A stretch of 38,692 bases of DNA from assembly GCA_937929945.1 (NCBI GenBank), contig CALFUK010000206.1:1-38692 (forward strand), written 5' to 3'. This DNA is from an uncultured Saprospiraceae bacterium. GTDB lineage: Bacteria > Bacteroidota > Bacteroidia > Chitinophagales > Saprospiraceae. Position 1 is the stretch's first letter, and the number at the start of each line of letters is the position of its first letter. The notes beneath the pieces are model-generated. The model saw nothing but the letters and a program-made list of their open reading frames with translations, did no database searches and was not told where the DNA came from. Of this stretch, positions 15,677 to 25,479 are shown piece by piece. A program made the translations under genes and the position numbers.

Positions 15677-15843
15677 TGCATATGTGCGCTACAAGTCTAA
15701 AGATAGGATAAAGCTGAAGATCAATCGCTACTGGTAATTGGTAAATCATCTGCCTATGATAATCGCTTGGGGCATCTGTAAGTTAATCTCGAGCTTAGTA
15801 TCATAATACTATGGGTATAAATATCTTCGCAAAAAAAGAATCG

Positions 15844-16635
15844 ATGCCAGAACTGCCAGAAGTCTCCACCTTTCAAAAGTACTTAGATGGTACTGCCTTA
15901 GACCAGAAGATCCAAGAAGTCATCGTCCACGATGATAAGATCATACGCAATATGTCTGGAGAGGCCTTCACTAAGGGGCTCACTGACAGGACCATGATCA
16001 ACAGTTACCGCAGAGGCAAGTATCTTTTCGCCCGCTTGGACAATGGTCATTCACTCTTACTCCACTTTGGCATGACGGGTGACCTGAGCTACTACCATCA
16101 GCCAGAAGATCGGCCTCGACACGAGCGATTTCATTTTCTTTTTGACAATGGGTCAAGATTGGGCTTTGACTGTCCCCGCAAGTTTGCTCGAATTCTGCTG
16201 CTTGAAAATGAAGCAGACTACATTCACTCCATTCAGCTGGGTGAGGATGCCCTGGAGATTCAAGAGGCAGACTTTGTAGCTGCTGCCCAGCCGCGCAAAT
16301 GCACCATCAAAGGTCTCCTGCTAAACCAAAAAGTCTTGGCTGGTGTCGGCAACCTTTATGCAGATGAAGTCTGCTATCAGTGCCGCGTCCATCCCGTCAG
16401 CAAAGCCTCTGCCATACCCACCAAGAAGTTGAAAGAACTACACAAAAAGCTTCAAGCGATACTGAGAAAAGCGGTGGACAGCCATGCCCACTATAAGGAA
16501 TATCCTGATGACTGGTTCTGGGCCTGGAGAAAGGATGAAGCACTCCATCCTAAGACGGGAGAACCGATAGAGCGAGCGAAGATAGCTGGCAGAACGAGTT
16601 ACTACTTTCCTAAATATCAGAAGTTGTATGAGTGA
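15844..16635 (+). CDS. Fpg/Nei-family DNA glycosylase lacking zinc-finger cysteines
   Basis: A 263-residue base-excision-repair glycosylase/AP lyase. The start must be the ATG at 15844, because the mature enzyme needs N-terminal Pro2 (MPELPEV), with Glu3 as the second catalytic residue; an ATG 33 nt upstream (15811) would bury them. Lys in RRGKYLFARL, the HFGMTGDL strand and the helix-two-turn-helix LAGVGNLYADEVCYQCRVHP follow. The C-terminal hairpin keeps its shape (HPKTGEPIERAKIAGRTSYY then FPKYQ) but all four zinc Cys positions are replaced, so it is a 'zincless finger'. It probably removes oxidised bases; lesion preference cannot be told. It is transcribed divergently from rffA. Confidence 0.9.
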   Translation: MPELPEVSTFQKYLDGTALDQKIQEVIVHDDKIIRNMSGEAFTKGLTDRTMINSYRRGKYLFARLDNGHSLLLHFGMTGDLSYYHQPEDRPRHERFHFLFDNGSRLGFDCPRKFARILLLENEADYIHSIQLGEDALEIQEADFVAAAQPRKCTIKGLLLNQKVLAGVGNLYADEVCYQCRVHPVSKASAIPTKKLKELHKKLQAILRKAVDSHAHYKEYPDDWFWAWRKDEALHPKTGEPIERAKIAGRTSYYFPKYQKLYE

Positions 16636-16784
16636 TGGATTCATTCAGTGGGCTTTGTATTCGTGTGTCCTTTTTTGTTCCATTGATGCTGATTGTTTAT
16701 TTTAGTAGTCACGTGTTTACCAATGATTAATTGAGAGAAAGCATTACTGGGTTATCCACCACTATTATTTATTAGAAACTGTGA

Positions 16785-16796
16785 GATAAGCTTATC
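16785..16796. promoter_or_regulatory. 12-bp perfect palindrome upstream of the DUF1838 gene
   Basis: GATAAGCTTATC is a perfect dyad 55 bp before the ATG at 16851, in an AT-rich 215-bp leader. It could be an operator half-site pair. It contains a HindIII-like hexamer and could also be chance. Confidence 0.25.
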
Positions 16797-16850
16797 CTAA
16801 TTATAGCTATTTTGAAGCTGGTTCTGATTTAAACTGTAAAAACAAATCGC

Positions 16851-17801
16851 ATGAAAACTGATAAAAATCAACATTACAACAGGCGAAATTTTATCTCAGG
16901 TGCCTCCGCCTTGACATTTTCGGCAGCACTCCTGCCCAACATTCTGACTGCTGGCACAGCCGCAAAAACTAATAAGAATCACCCAGCCATTCCCAAGACG
17001 CGTGCCGAACATTTGAATTTATACAGGAAGGTCACGGCAAGTGTAGAAGACAATAAAGAAGCCATTACAACCTTCAGCGGTATTAGCTATGGCATGGAGT
17101 CCACGCGGATAATGACCCCCTTGCATGGTGTTAATGTTGCCATTTTTACCCGCACCCAATCACAAGAAGATGGTTCTGTTCGATTTATGACCAATATTGT
17201 GGGGGTCTATCACGACCTTAAGACAGGAAAAATATTAGAAGATTGGGAGAATCCTTACACAGGTAAAAAAGTCAAGGCGTGGCATCAAATAAATGGCCCT
17301 ATCAATTATCGACTGACACCTGACATGAGTCTAGGATTGCTGGACGCTCAAGAAGGTGAAAAAGGATTTTTATTTCCCGTATCAGTCAAAGATGACTTGC
17401 TGATGATGTCTACACATTATTCTTCCAATCGAAAAAACCCATTAGATCCCGAAGAGTGGCCCTTAGAATATACCGGAGAAAGATTGCGTACCGCCGAATT
17501 TAATGATTGGACAGTACCCGTAGCAGATATTGTGGATACATCGAAGCCTGAGGCTGATTTTCAGGGGAGCTGGATAAGTGTGCGGCCCTGGAGACCCTTT
17601 ATGCAAATGGGAAAAAAAGAAGGGACAGTCGTCACTCCTAAAATTGTAACGAGATGTCAGTCCATTGGAGATTTAGATCGTCGTATTTTGAGCTTTGGTG
17701 AAAAGTATTTTCCCGAGCTAATGGGGGCTCCTCAAAATTGGACAACAAGTAGTAACAAGAGTAACTCTGACTACTTCAAAGAACAGTATAAGCGAATGTG
17801 A
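16851..17801 (+). CDS. Tat-exported DUF1838 family protein
   Basis: A 316-residue protein with a twin-arginine signal (R11-R12 in RRNFISGASA followed by a hydrophobic stretch and an Ala-rich end), so it is folded in the cytoplasm before export. The body resembles DUF1838: the block KILEDWENPYTGKKVKAWHQ and a following INGPINYRL match that family's characteristic ILDTW(D/E)NPxTG...H...PVN pattern. No catalytic motif is known. Tat export hints at a cofactor or early folding. Codon use is more A/T-rich than in the neighbouring haloperoxidase or porU genes, and it has AT-rich flanks, suggesting separate acquisition. It is a lone gene facing porU. Confidence 0.75.
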   Translation: MKTDKNQHYNRRNFISGASALTFSAALLPNILTAGTAAKTNKNHPAIPKTRAEHLNLYRKVTASVEDNKEAITTFSGISYGMESTRIMTPLHGVNVAIFTRTQSQEDGSVRFMTNIVGVYHDLKTGKILEDWENPYTGKKVKAWHQINGPINYRLTPDMSLGLLDAQEGEKGFLFPVSVKDDLLMMSTHYSSNRKNPLDPEEWPLEYTGERLRTAEFNDWTVPVADIVDTSKPEADFQGSWISVRPWRPFMQMGKKEGTVVTPKIVTRCQSIGDLDRRILSFGEKYFPELMGAPQNWTTSSNKSNSDYFKEQYKRM

Positions 17802-17880
17802 TAGCTTGCGACCAAGCGCAGATTAGCAATCGAAACAAGTGAAGAATTACAATTTCAAAGGCTTGAGGCAATACCCAAAG

Positions 17881-20800
17881 TCAATTTTGAATCAGCACTA
17901 ACTGACCCGCTCCAGCTTCTTGCAGTTGACGTCTGAGGTCGTCATATGCTGGCCCATCGTCCGTCGTCGATAGCTTGTAGAAATAGAGGCCTGATGGGAG
18001 ACGATAGCCAGAGACATCATTAACCGGTATGTCTAGACTTCTGTTAGCGCCTCCTCTTACTTCGCCCAGTTCTACAGGACCGTAGGATCTGATCAGCCTG
18101 CCTGCTCCATCATACAGATCGAGCTGTAGAGTAAACTCTCCCGTAGCGAAAAAATTCAGATGAAACTGCCGGCTGACTGGGTTAGGTGAGACGCTAATGT
18201 CTAAAATGCGTTTCTGGCTGATGACCTTAAAGATTCTTTCGTAACTCTCTGCCTCATTGCCCACGGCATCAGTGGCATTGACCCGAAGCACATAGTCGCC
18301 ATCAGCGAGCTCAGCCTGATAGCTGATCCTAGCAGTGCTCAGGCCATCGGATTGAGCTGAACTAAATGACAGTTCATCACTCGTTTCATCCAGATCAAGC
18401 TCTGCACCAGTTGGAAGCTGGAGCTTGATGTCAAAATAAGATAGATCATCAATGGCTCTTCTTGCAGCCTCATCAGTCAATACAATACTGATGAGTGGTG
18501 TGGGGTTGACGATGTCGCCATCATCAATATCCACATCATCGAAGAGTACTATCAGATCTGGTACGATCGTATCCTGAAATAGATCATACTCTATGAGGCC
18601 AATGTTATTTACTTGGTATCTTTCCTCTGGTCGATTGAGAGGATTTGCCACTGCTCTGATCACCACTCGCTCATTATACCCCTGGGTCGAAAATGTACCG
18701 CCTACAGTCATCGCTATCCCTGGTGATAATGCGGGGATCATCTCTGTGTAGACTGGATCATCATCAATAAAGATCTTAAACTCTGATGCTCCCATCTCTA
18801 AGGCACTGCTATTCGCCACACCCACCAGCAGCTCCAAGTTATCCGAAGCCTCGTGCTCCTCTAATCCATACTGCAGTCCTGGAAACAATGCAATATCTGG
18901 TAATCCGGTATAATAGACTGACCAAGCATGAAATGTGGACGGCGTCCGCTGTGTCTCATCCCTTGCTTGCCATTCTAATCTGATGTATGGATATTCATCT
19001 GCGCTGATCATAGATAGATCAATGTCAGGACCCAGCTCAGCTGTCGATAGGAGCAGCTCAGTTCCAGATTCATTCACACCATACACGTCGAGCAGAAGGT
19101 CATCCTCAGGATCCACATCAAGGTCGATGGAGACTCTGCCCCAAGCCTGAGCTGGCCCGATATCCTGTGAGCTCATCCGTCCATTCGTGGCTAATGTAGG
19201 GATGAATACATCTGTCTTGATGAAGCCATCAGCTGCTGGAGCGATCTCTTCTGACAGGCTACCCCTCCCCTTCTGATATATAAAATTATAAGGCACCACA
19301 GGCCCTTCTGCCAGCTGAGCTATCAATGCTGCTCCCTCCTGCTGTAGAAGCGCTATCAGCGAAGTCTCATCCGCCTCCCAGTCCTCAAAACTAAAGTCAT
19401 GATCCTGATCTGTCATGACTGTGAATAGAAATACATAGTGTCCATCAGGCACCTCCTGCTGCAAGAGCTGAGTCAGGCTGGCTCGACTGACTGGGTCACT
19501 CACATCATAGCCAAAGACACGCCTGGAGGCTTCGCGCGTAGAGCTGATACTGCCATAGCTTCCTCCTTGATTCAGCCAGGCTGACCCACTTACTGGATCT
19601 GCGATGACGACTGCCACGCCTGACTCCATAAACAGCCAAGGATTCACCGAGGCCGCAAAATTTTCAAAGTTGAACTGATAACCTGGAGGTACGCTGGGGT
19701 TATACACCCGATTATGTATGCTGATGAAGAAACCAGATGTATCAAACTGCAGCTGCCTGTCTCCATTAAGAAACAGCCCTGTAAAGGTATTTTCTCTGAG
19801 TTGCTGGTGGTGGCTCTGATGCCATCCAGGCTCATCATCTGGCTGGTAGAGGAATGATCTGACTTCCACTGGATCGTCCAGCCTATTTTTATCAACGACT
19901 TTCCAATAGTAGACCGTATTCGGAATGAGGTCTGGCGCCAGCGGCCACCTGATCATGCCTCTGGCGTCATCAGATGCATATTGAGTAAGTGCTGGACTAT
20001 CAAATGTGGCTATGGTATCTGTGAAGAAGATATAATCTCTGGGCTCTGCGAAAGCATTGGCGGTAGAAGCAATTAGAAATGAAGACTCCTCAGTGACAAT
20101 GGCAAAATCTTCTGGATACAGGGGGAGAATAGAATTGTCTAAGATAAAAAAACAGTAGCCTTCTTCTCCCGCTTCGCTCAGCAGTTTATTATTTTCAGTG
20201 GCAGCTGGTCGTGGTAATTCTACAAGGGCATTATCCTCATTCAGGCCGACGTATAGTGTATTCTTACCTGTAGATGAGATGCCTGGAGAAGCCAGAGTGA
20301 TACTCAGCTGGGTATCATAGGCAGGTGCTTCTACCAAGAGGATGCTGTCTAAAACGATGGACCGATCACTTGCCTCGATCTGCAGTCTGACGCTGAGGTC
20401 TTGGGCAATGTATTTACCCTGATTAATAATAGTAAAGTGAAACGTGATGCTATCCTCCGCAGAGGAAATAATGGCTGGTTCTGTCCTGACTGAGCTGGAC
20501 TCTATGACGTAGTCCGGACCCGCTGACTGATAGACTCGGATGGCAGGATCTCCGTGCAGTGTGAATTGCTCATTGAGCGCTAAGAGCTCTCCCTCGGCAA
20601 ATGTCTCAGAAAGGCTCAGAGCTTCCCGCATCACCTGACCGATCGATTCATTGTAGAGTGGACCTCCCATCAGAGCATAAAACAGTCGTCCAGTCAAAAA
20701 CTGGATGTCGATGTAATTACTGGAGGAAGAAGCAATAAAAGCAATGGAGCCCTTAGCTCGCTCCAAGACAAAATCCTCACTAAGGCCTAATCCCTCTGAG

Positions 20801-22818
20801 TGGATATTGCCAGAGTGACATCCCAGAGACAGCAAGATCGGTAATGCATCTTCATTATCATATGCTCCTGGCTGCTCCAAGCTAAAGTCAAATGTGCCTG
20901 GTGCAGAGTGCCCTAAAAAGGTGATCATCGATACGCCCTGATTGATCTCATCAATGATCTCCTGAGATTCAGCAGGCTGGATGGGAGCTGTAGAGGTCTT
21001 CTTAAAGGTGATGACATCGGCGCCGATCTGGCTCTCGCTGATGACCCCATTTAGGTCTTCCAAGAAAGTAAACACCACATCCTGAATGTCTGAGCTGCCT
21101 CCACTGAGGTGAAGGACACGCTTGCGCCATAGTTCATCAGCCTGCTCCGAGCCAGATGACTCATAGCTGATGACTTTATCCAGATAGTCTTTGACCTCCG
21201 TGGGTGTCTTAGCCGCCAGTCTGCCAGAAGCAAACAAGGGCGTGATCGAGCCACGCTCTGCTAGCAGCAGATTATCAGATCCAGGATAGCCATAGGTCGG
21301 CACTTGCATGACTGGCAGAGCGCTGTCCGTGATCTGCTCAGCAGTCCTGGTGTTGTAGTATTCGCGGCCCTTTCCGATGATGAATAGGCTGAGATCAGCG
21401 CCCCACAGATCAGAGGCAAAGGTGGAAAAATGCTTGATTGCTAAGGGGTGCCTCTGTATACCATAGGAGAACTGATGATAGAGCTGCTCCACATCAACCA
21501 CTAGTACATCATGTCCTCCCCCAGCCGGGGACCGCCTGTAGTCCGCATAAGCCTGGATCTCGTCTCTTCCTGTCTCTGTGGCATCCGACAGTCGAGCATG
21601 TGTCAGGATAATGTAATCTGGACTGTAAGCATCATACTGATCAAAAGCGACTGCCGATACGGAAAGAGATTTGATCGATTCATCGGGTGCGATGAGTAGC
21701 TGGTGGTCTTTATCGTCCTGAATCGAGAGGGGAAATGACAGCTGGCCTGTCTCGTCAGATAAAACACTTATTAGGTCATTAGTTGATAAGTCAACAATGT
21801 AAAATAACTCAGCTTTTCTATTTGACTGAATTTCGATTCGCTTTGATTCATTAGATTTTTCAATTTTTAATTCCGTAAATTCAATTTCTTCAAAATTAAA
21901 TTGTCTGGGGTATTCTAATGCAATATATGCGATACTTGACTTATCAATTGTTCCATTTTGGCCATTGAGTTGAATCTTATTCTGCTCAGAGAGATTGATG
22001 CCTTCGAGATTCCACTCTTTTTGGATGACTCCGTAGCCAGATGCAGCGTAGCGATCTAAGAGCTGGTCATTGACACTCAATTCAAAAGAATGATCCACGT
22101 CATTGCCATTATGTCTGATGGTCAGCTTAGCTGGTGGAGCTTCTGAAGAGATGCCATCTGCACTGATGGATAACTCATGTGCCTGCCTGAGATTCGAACC
22201 AAAACCCTCTCCCACATCAAATTGGGATAATCTCAGATCACCGTCCGCACCTCTGATTGGCTTAAAGTGATTGTCCTGGTACACGACCGTCTCCTTATGC
22301 CAATAGTAAGGTACCAGAGGCATGTCATCATTCACCTCAGAAGACACAGTCTCCCATCGCTGTGTGCTCGTGGATTCGCTCAGGGTGATGTAGTAGTAGC
22401 TGGTATCGGAGTAAAGACTGTACAGCGGGTTCAGCTGCATCTCTCCCTGATTCTCGTATAGACTTGCATCAAGTTCACCTCGATTCTGCTGTCCATAGAA
22501 TAGGATGTAGTCATCCTCCATGAATGTCTCGGAAGTAGTCGTGTAGATGCTCTGCTCCTTGCCAAGATGATAGACGATGAGCTGATCACCCTGAATAAGT
22601 GATGGCGGCATGCCTGCCTCCGCGAGAGAGGCTGTCGTGACCTTATAGAGACCGTCCTCTACTACTTTGACCACATAGTATGACTGGCTGTAGTCGATCC
22701 ATTCATGACCTAAGGTAAGGTTGGCCGTGTCATTTTCTTGAGCATGGCCCACTATAGCTAATAATGCTGATAGAATCAGGCAAAACAAATGTCGATATGT
22801 TTTCCAGCTGAAGGACAC
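17881..22818 (-). CDS. porU2: PorU-like T9SS sortase, C25 (gingipain-type) peptidase, long form
   Basis: A 1645-residue exported peptidase starting at GTG 22818 (an in-frame stop lies just upstream). A signal peptide (to about 26) precedes a pro-region that opens HEWIDYSQSYYVVKVVEDG, a hallmark of long PorU proteins. The C25 domain lies at about 400-760, with catalytic H637 (MITFLGHSAPG) and C667 (LSLGCHSGN). Several Ig/beta-sandwich regions follow. The C-terminus (about 1540-1645) is a T9SS type-A sorting domain (ISVSPNPVSRQFHLNFF ... SGLYFYKL). PorU cleaves such sorting domains and attaches cargo to surface lipopolysaccharide. The long form could be an alternative sortase (PorU2) or a secreted C25 protease. 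It lies 65 bp after dsbD on the same strand. Confidence 0.85.
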   Translation of the reverse strand: MSFSWKTYRHLFCLILSALLAIVGHAQENDTANLTLGHEWIDYSQSYYVVKVVEDGLYKVTTASLAEAGMPPSLIQGDQLIVYHLGKEQSIYTTTSETFMEDDYILFYGQQNRGELDASLYENQGEMQLNPLYSLYSDTSYYYITLSESTSTQRWETVSSEVNDDMPLVPYYWHKETVVYQDNHFKPIRGADGDLRLSQFDVGEGFGSNLRQAHELSISADGISSEAPPAKLTIRHNGNDVDHSFELSVNDQLLDRYAASGYGVIQKEWNLEGINLSEQNKIQLNGQNGTIDKSSIAYIALEYPRQFNFEEIEFTELKIEKSNESKRIEIQSNRKAELFYIVDLSTNDLISVLSDETGQLSFPLSIQDDKDHQLLIAPDESIKSLSVSAVAFDQYDAYSPDYIILTHARLSDATETGRDEIQAYADYRRSPAGGGHDVLVVDVEQLYHQFSYGIQRHPLAIKHFSTFASDLWGADLSLFIIGKGREYYNTRTAEQITDSALPVMQVPTYGYPGSDNLLLAERGSITPLFASGRLAAKTPTEVKDYLDKVISYESSGSEQADELWRKRVLHLSGGSSDIQDVVFTFLEDLNGVISESQIGADVITFKKTSTAPIQPAESQEIIDEINQGVSMITFLGHSAPGTFDFSLEQPGAYDNEDALPILLSLGCHSGNIHSEGLGLSEDFVLERAKGSIAFIASSSSNYIDIQFLTGRLFYALMGGPLYNESIGQVMREALSLSETFAEGELLALNEQFTLHGDPAIRVYQSAGPDYVIESSSVRTEPAIISSAEDSITFHFTIINQGKYIAQDLSVRLQIEASDRSIVLDSILLVEAPAYDTQLSITLASPGISSTGKNTLYVGLNEDNALVELPRPAATENNKLLSEAGEEGYCFFILDNSILPLYPEDFAIVTEESSFLIASTANAFAEPRDYIFFTDTIATFDSPALTQYASDDARGMIRWPLAPDLIPNTVYYWKVVDKNRLDDPVEVRSFLYQPDDEPGWHQSHHQQLRENTFTGLFLNGDRQLQFDTSGFFISIHNRVYNPSVPPGYQFNFENFAASVNPWLFMESGVAVVIADPVSGSAWLNQGGSYGSISSTREASRRVFGYDVSDPVSRASLTQLLQQEVPDGHYVFLFTVMTDQDHDFSFEDWEADETSLIALLQQEGAALIAQLAEGPVVPYNFIYQKGRGSLSEEIAPAADGFIKTDVFIPTLATNGRMSSQDIGPAQAWGRVSIDLDVDPEDDLLLDVYGVNESGTELLLSTAELGPDIDLSMISADEYPYIRLEWQARDETQRTPSTFHAWSVYYTGLPDIALFPGLQYGLEEHEASDNLELLVGVANSSALEMGASEFKIFIDDDPVYTEMIPALSPGIAMTVGGTFSTQGYNERVVIRAVANPLNRPEERYQVNNIGLIEYDLFQDTIVPDLIVLFDDVDIDDGDIVNPTPLISIVLTDEAARRAIDDLSYFDIKLQLPTGAELDLDETSDELSFSSAQSDGLSTARISYQAELADGDYVLRVNATDAVGNEAESYERIFKVISQKRILDISVSPNPVSRQFHLNFFATGEFTLQLDLYDGAGRLIRSYGPVELGEVRGGANRSLDIPVNDVSGYRLPSGLYFYKLSTTDDGPAYDDLRRQLQEAGAGQLVLIQN

Positions 22819-22883
22819 TAGCTACGAAGATACACCCATTGATATCAGCATGCTTGTATCTGGCTTGACAAAAATGACTAAAA

Positions 22884-25466
22884 TCAGTCTACACTACCCA
22901 AGCTCGTTTTGCCAGAGTACGTGCGCAGGCCACACTCCAAATAGTCCCTATACTCCTCTATACCTTCTCTGTAGCCTCTAGGCTCAGCCATCACTTTTTC
23001 ATCGGGCGTGGTGAGCACATACAGAGGCTGTGAGTTTTGTAAGAAGTTCACTACCTGGAAGTCTGTCCATTTATTACCTACATTTCTGATCTTCTTTTTC
23101 GTCCTGGCAGAGAGCAGCGTATTATCTAATTTTTCTCGATCATCTACATAAAGCGAGATCAAGACATACTCATCATTGAGTAGATCTCTGACCTGCTGAT
23201 CCACCCAGATGTGTTCTTCCGTCTTGCGGCAGTTCACACAGCCATAGCCTGTGAAGTCTAGCATGACTGGCTTATTCGTCGCCTTGGCATAGGCCATCCC
23301 CTCATCATAATCTTTGAAGCAGGTGATGTTGTTGGCACATTTAGACAGCGAAGAATATTGTGCCTTCAAAGCTGGATCATTCTCTGGTGTATCCAAGAAA
23401 AAATTATAGGTCGCTGGTGGTGCTATACCAGATGTCAGACCTGGAGTCCGGTAGGTGGCAGTCTGATCATTATATCTGAATCCCATGGCTAAGTAGATAG
23501 CACCGACAATCGCTATGCCCGCGAATGCCAATCTGGGCATACTGATTTTGGTAAGTTTGCTGTCGTGTGGAAACCTGATGAAACCCAATAGATAAGCTCC
23601 CATCGCTAAAAAGATAATGACCCACAGGCCTAAGAATAACTCATAGCGGAGCACACCCCAGTGCTGCGTCATATCAGCCACAGAGAGAAACTTCAAGGCT
23701 AAGGCTAACTCTACAAAGCCTAAGACGACTTTCACTGAGGTCATCCAAGAGCCTGATCTTGGCAAGGTGTTAAGCCAAGACGGAAAGGCAGCAAACAGCC
23801 CAAATGGCAAGGCTAATGCAGAAGAAAAGCCTAACATGACAGTGAAGGGACCCCAATAATCACCCTGAGAAGCTACCTGTACTAATGCGGTACCTATGAT
23901 CGGTCCTGTACACGAAAAGGAAACAATTGCCAAGGTCGTAGCCATAAAGAAAATACCTATCAGACCTCCTTTATCAGCGATCGTATCACTCTTGGTGGAC
24001 CAGCTACTCGGCAGCGTGATCTCGTAATAACCAAAGAATGAAATAGCAAAAGCCACGAAGATCAAAAAGAAGATGGTATTCGCTATCCAGTTAGTCGATA
24101 GCTTATTGAGCGCCTCTGGACCTAAGAGTGCCGTGATGGCCAGCCCGATACTGATAAATATGACAATGATCGACAAGCCATAGATCAAGCCGTTCATCCA
24201 GCCTTTACGCTTCGAATCTTTCATGAAGTAGCTCACGGTGATGGGGATCATAGGAAAAATACAAGGCAGTAATATAGCAAAGAGCCCACCCACGAATCCG
24301 ATCAAGAATATGGATAGCAATCCTGTGCCTTCCTGATTGTCACCTTTACCACAGTCGCCAATGGGCTGCTTATAGCTCCCAGCTAGCTCTGGTCTCAGCT
24401 GATCTATTTCATTGTCTGCTAGCTCTGTCAGCGGCTGTGTATCCACCAGATCAGTAGCTCCAGCTGCTGCGGCAAATGATCGAGCCGTTTTACTTTTTTT
24501 ATTGAGAATGACTTCATCATCTAGCGCGATGCACTTAGCATCATCACAGCTCATATATGTCAGGAATAAACTAGCCTCGTCAGTCCCTGGAGCAAACCTG
24601 ACTCTCTGTGTGTAGCTGTACATCTCACCAGAAAGAAACTTAGCCACATCCATTTCAAAGATCTTATCGAAAGCCTTTTTGTACTTACCCGTCTCTACTG
24701 GATCTCCCACTTTCTCAATCCCTTCTACACCTTCAAAATCCAAAAATGTAGGCAGCGGGCCTTCATCTAATGGATTATAATGAGAGTAGATCAACCAGCC
24801 ATCCTGTATCTCCGCTTCTAACACTAGATCATACTCATCCGCTACATCAGTGGATTTGAGGCTGTACTTCCACCTTACCGGATCTTTTTTATCCGCAGCA
24901 TTATCATCAACTTCTGCTACATCATTATCATCAGCTTCTGAGACATCATTTTCCTTTGCCACAGCTGCAGGAGCTGATCCTGAAGCTACGACCCCCTTGC
25001 TTAACGCAGAAGAAAATTCAAAGTCAACATCCGAGGGTGGCAGACACTTTTCATCATTACAAGTCATAAAGGTCAGATAGCCTACTGCAGACCAGTCACC
25101 TCCGGTCTTTATTCTCTGCGTGATGGTATATGGCTTTTCAGCTAAAAACTTGATCACATGTTCTTTGAATACCGGGTCCATACCCTCTTTCTTGTTACCA
25201 GACTCTATTGACTTACCGATGAGTTCGGCACCTTCCATCTCGTCGTAGCTGATGATGGTGGGTACGGGGCTGGCGTCTTCTGCCAAGTACTGAGAATAGA
25301 CTGTCCACCCTGGCTCGATATCCGCTTTGTAAACCAACTCCACCTCAGTATCAGATACTTGATTCTGAGTGAAAGTCCAGGTCACAGGACTTTCTATTTG
25401 TGCAGATAGCTTAGTCGCTACTAGAATGAATAATAAAGTGAAAAGTCTATTGTATCTAGTCAGCAT
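22884..25466 (-). CDS. dsbD: Thiol:disulfide interchange protein DsbD with two N-terminal alpha domains
   Basis: An 860-residue inner-membrane electron relay from cytoplasmic thioredoxin to periplasmic partners. Order: signal peptide (1-22); first nDsbD-like domain with C136/C141; a D/E/A-rich linker (172-195) of short repeats; second nDsbD-like domain with C307/C312; about eight membrane helices (384-660) holding the relay cysteines C402 (LLPCIFPM) and C519 (SFSCTGPI); a thioredoxin-like C-terminal domain with C743-V-N-C746. Usual DsbD has one alpha domain. The preceding gene, 13 nt upstream, encodes a third. The following porU-like gene suggests a role in disulfide handling for exported surface proteins, which is inference. 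All redox cysteine pairs are intact. Confidence 0.92.
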   Translation of the reverse strand: MLTRYNRLFTLLFILVATKLSAQIESPVTWTFTQNQVSDTEVELVYKADIEPGWTVYSQYLAEDASPVPTIISYDEMEGAELIGKSIESGNKKEGMDPVFKEHVIKFLAEKPYTITQRIKTGGDWSAVGYLTFMTCNDEKCLPPSDVDFEFSSALSKGVVASGSAPAAVAKENDVSEADDNDVAEVDDNAADKKDPVRWKYSLKSTDVADEYDLVLEAEIQDGWLIYSHYNPLDEGPLPTFLDFEGVEGIEKVGDPVETGKYKKAFDKIFEMDVAKFLSGEMYSYTQRVRFAPGTDEASLFLTYMSCDDAKCIALDDEVILNKKSKTARSFAAAAGATDLVDTQPLTELADNEIDQLRPELAGSYKQPIGDCGKGDNQEGTGLLSIFLIGFVGGLFAILLPCIFPMIPITVSYFMKDSKRKGWMNGLIYGLSIIVIFISIGLAITALLGPEALNKLSTNWIANTIFFLIFVAFAISFFGYYEITLPSSWSTKSDTIADKGGLIGIFFMATTLAIVSFSCTGPIIGTALVQVASQGDYWGPFTVMLGFSSALALPFGLFAAFPSWLNTLPRSGSWMTSVKVVLGFVELALALKFLSVADMTQHWGVLRYELFLGLWVIIFLAMGAYLLGFIRFPHDSKLTKISMPRLAFAGIAIVGAIYLAMGFRYNDQTATYRTPGLTSGIAPPATYNFFLDTPENDPALKAQYSSLSKCANNITCFKDYDEGMAYAKATNKPVMLDFTGYGCVNCRKTEEHIWVDQQVRDLLNDEYVLISLYVDDREKLDNTLLSARTKKKIRNVGNKWTDFQVVNFLQNSQPLYVLTTPDEKVMAEPRGYREGIEEYRDYLECGLRTYSGKTSLGSVD

Positions 25467-25479
25467 ATGTGAAGGGTTT

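Noticed and set aside
15811-15843. Upstream ATG giving 11 extra residues on the Fpg/Nei glycosylase
   Set aside because: The catalytic Pro must be residue 2 after Met removal, which fixes the start at 15844.
17804-17817. GCTTG/CAAGC hairpin between the convergent DUF1838 and porU2 genes
   Set aside because: The stem is only 5 bp and there is no U-run on either strand, so a terminator call is not supported.
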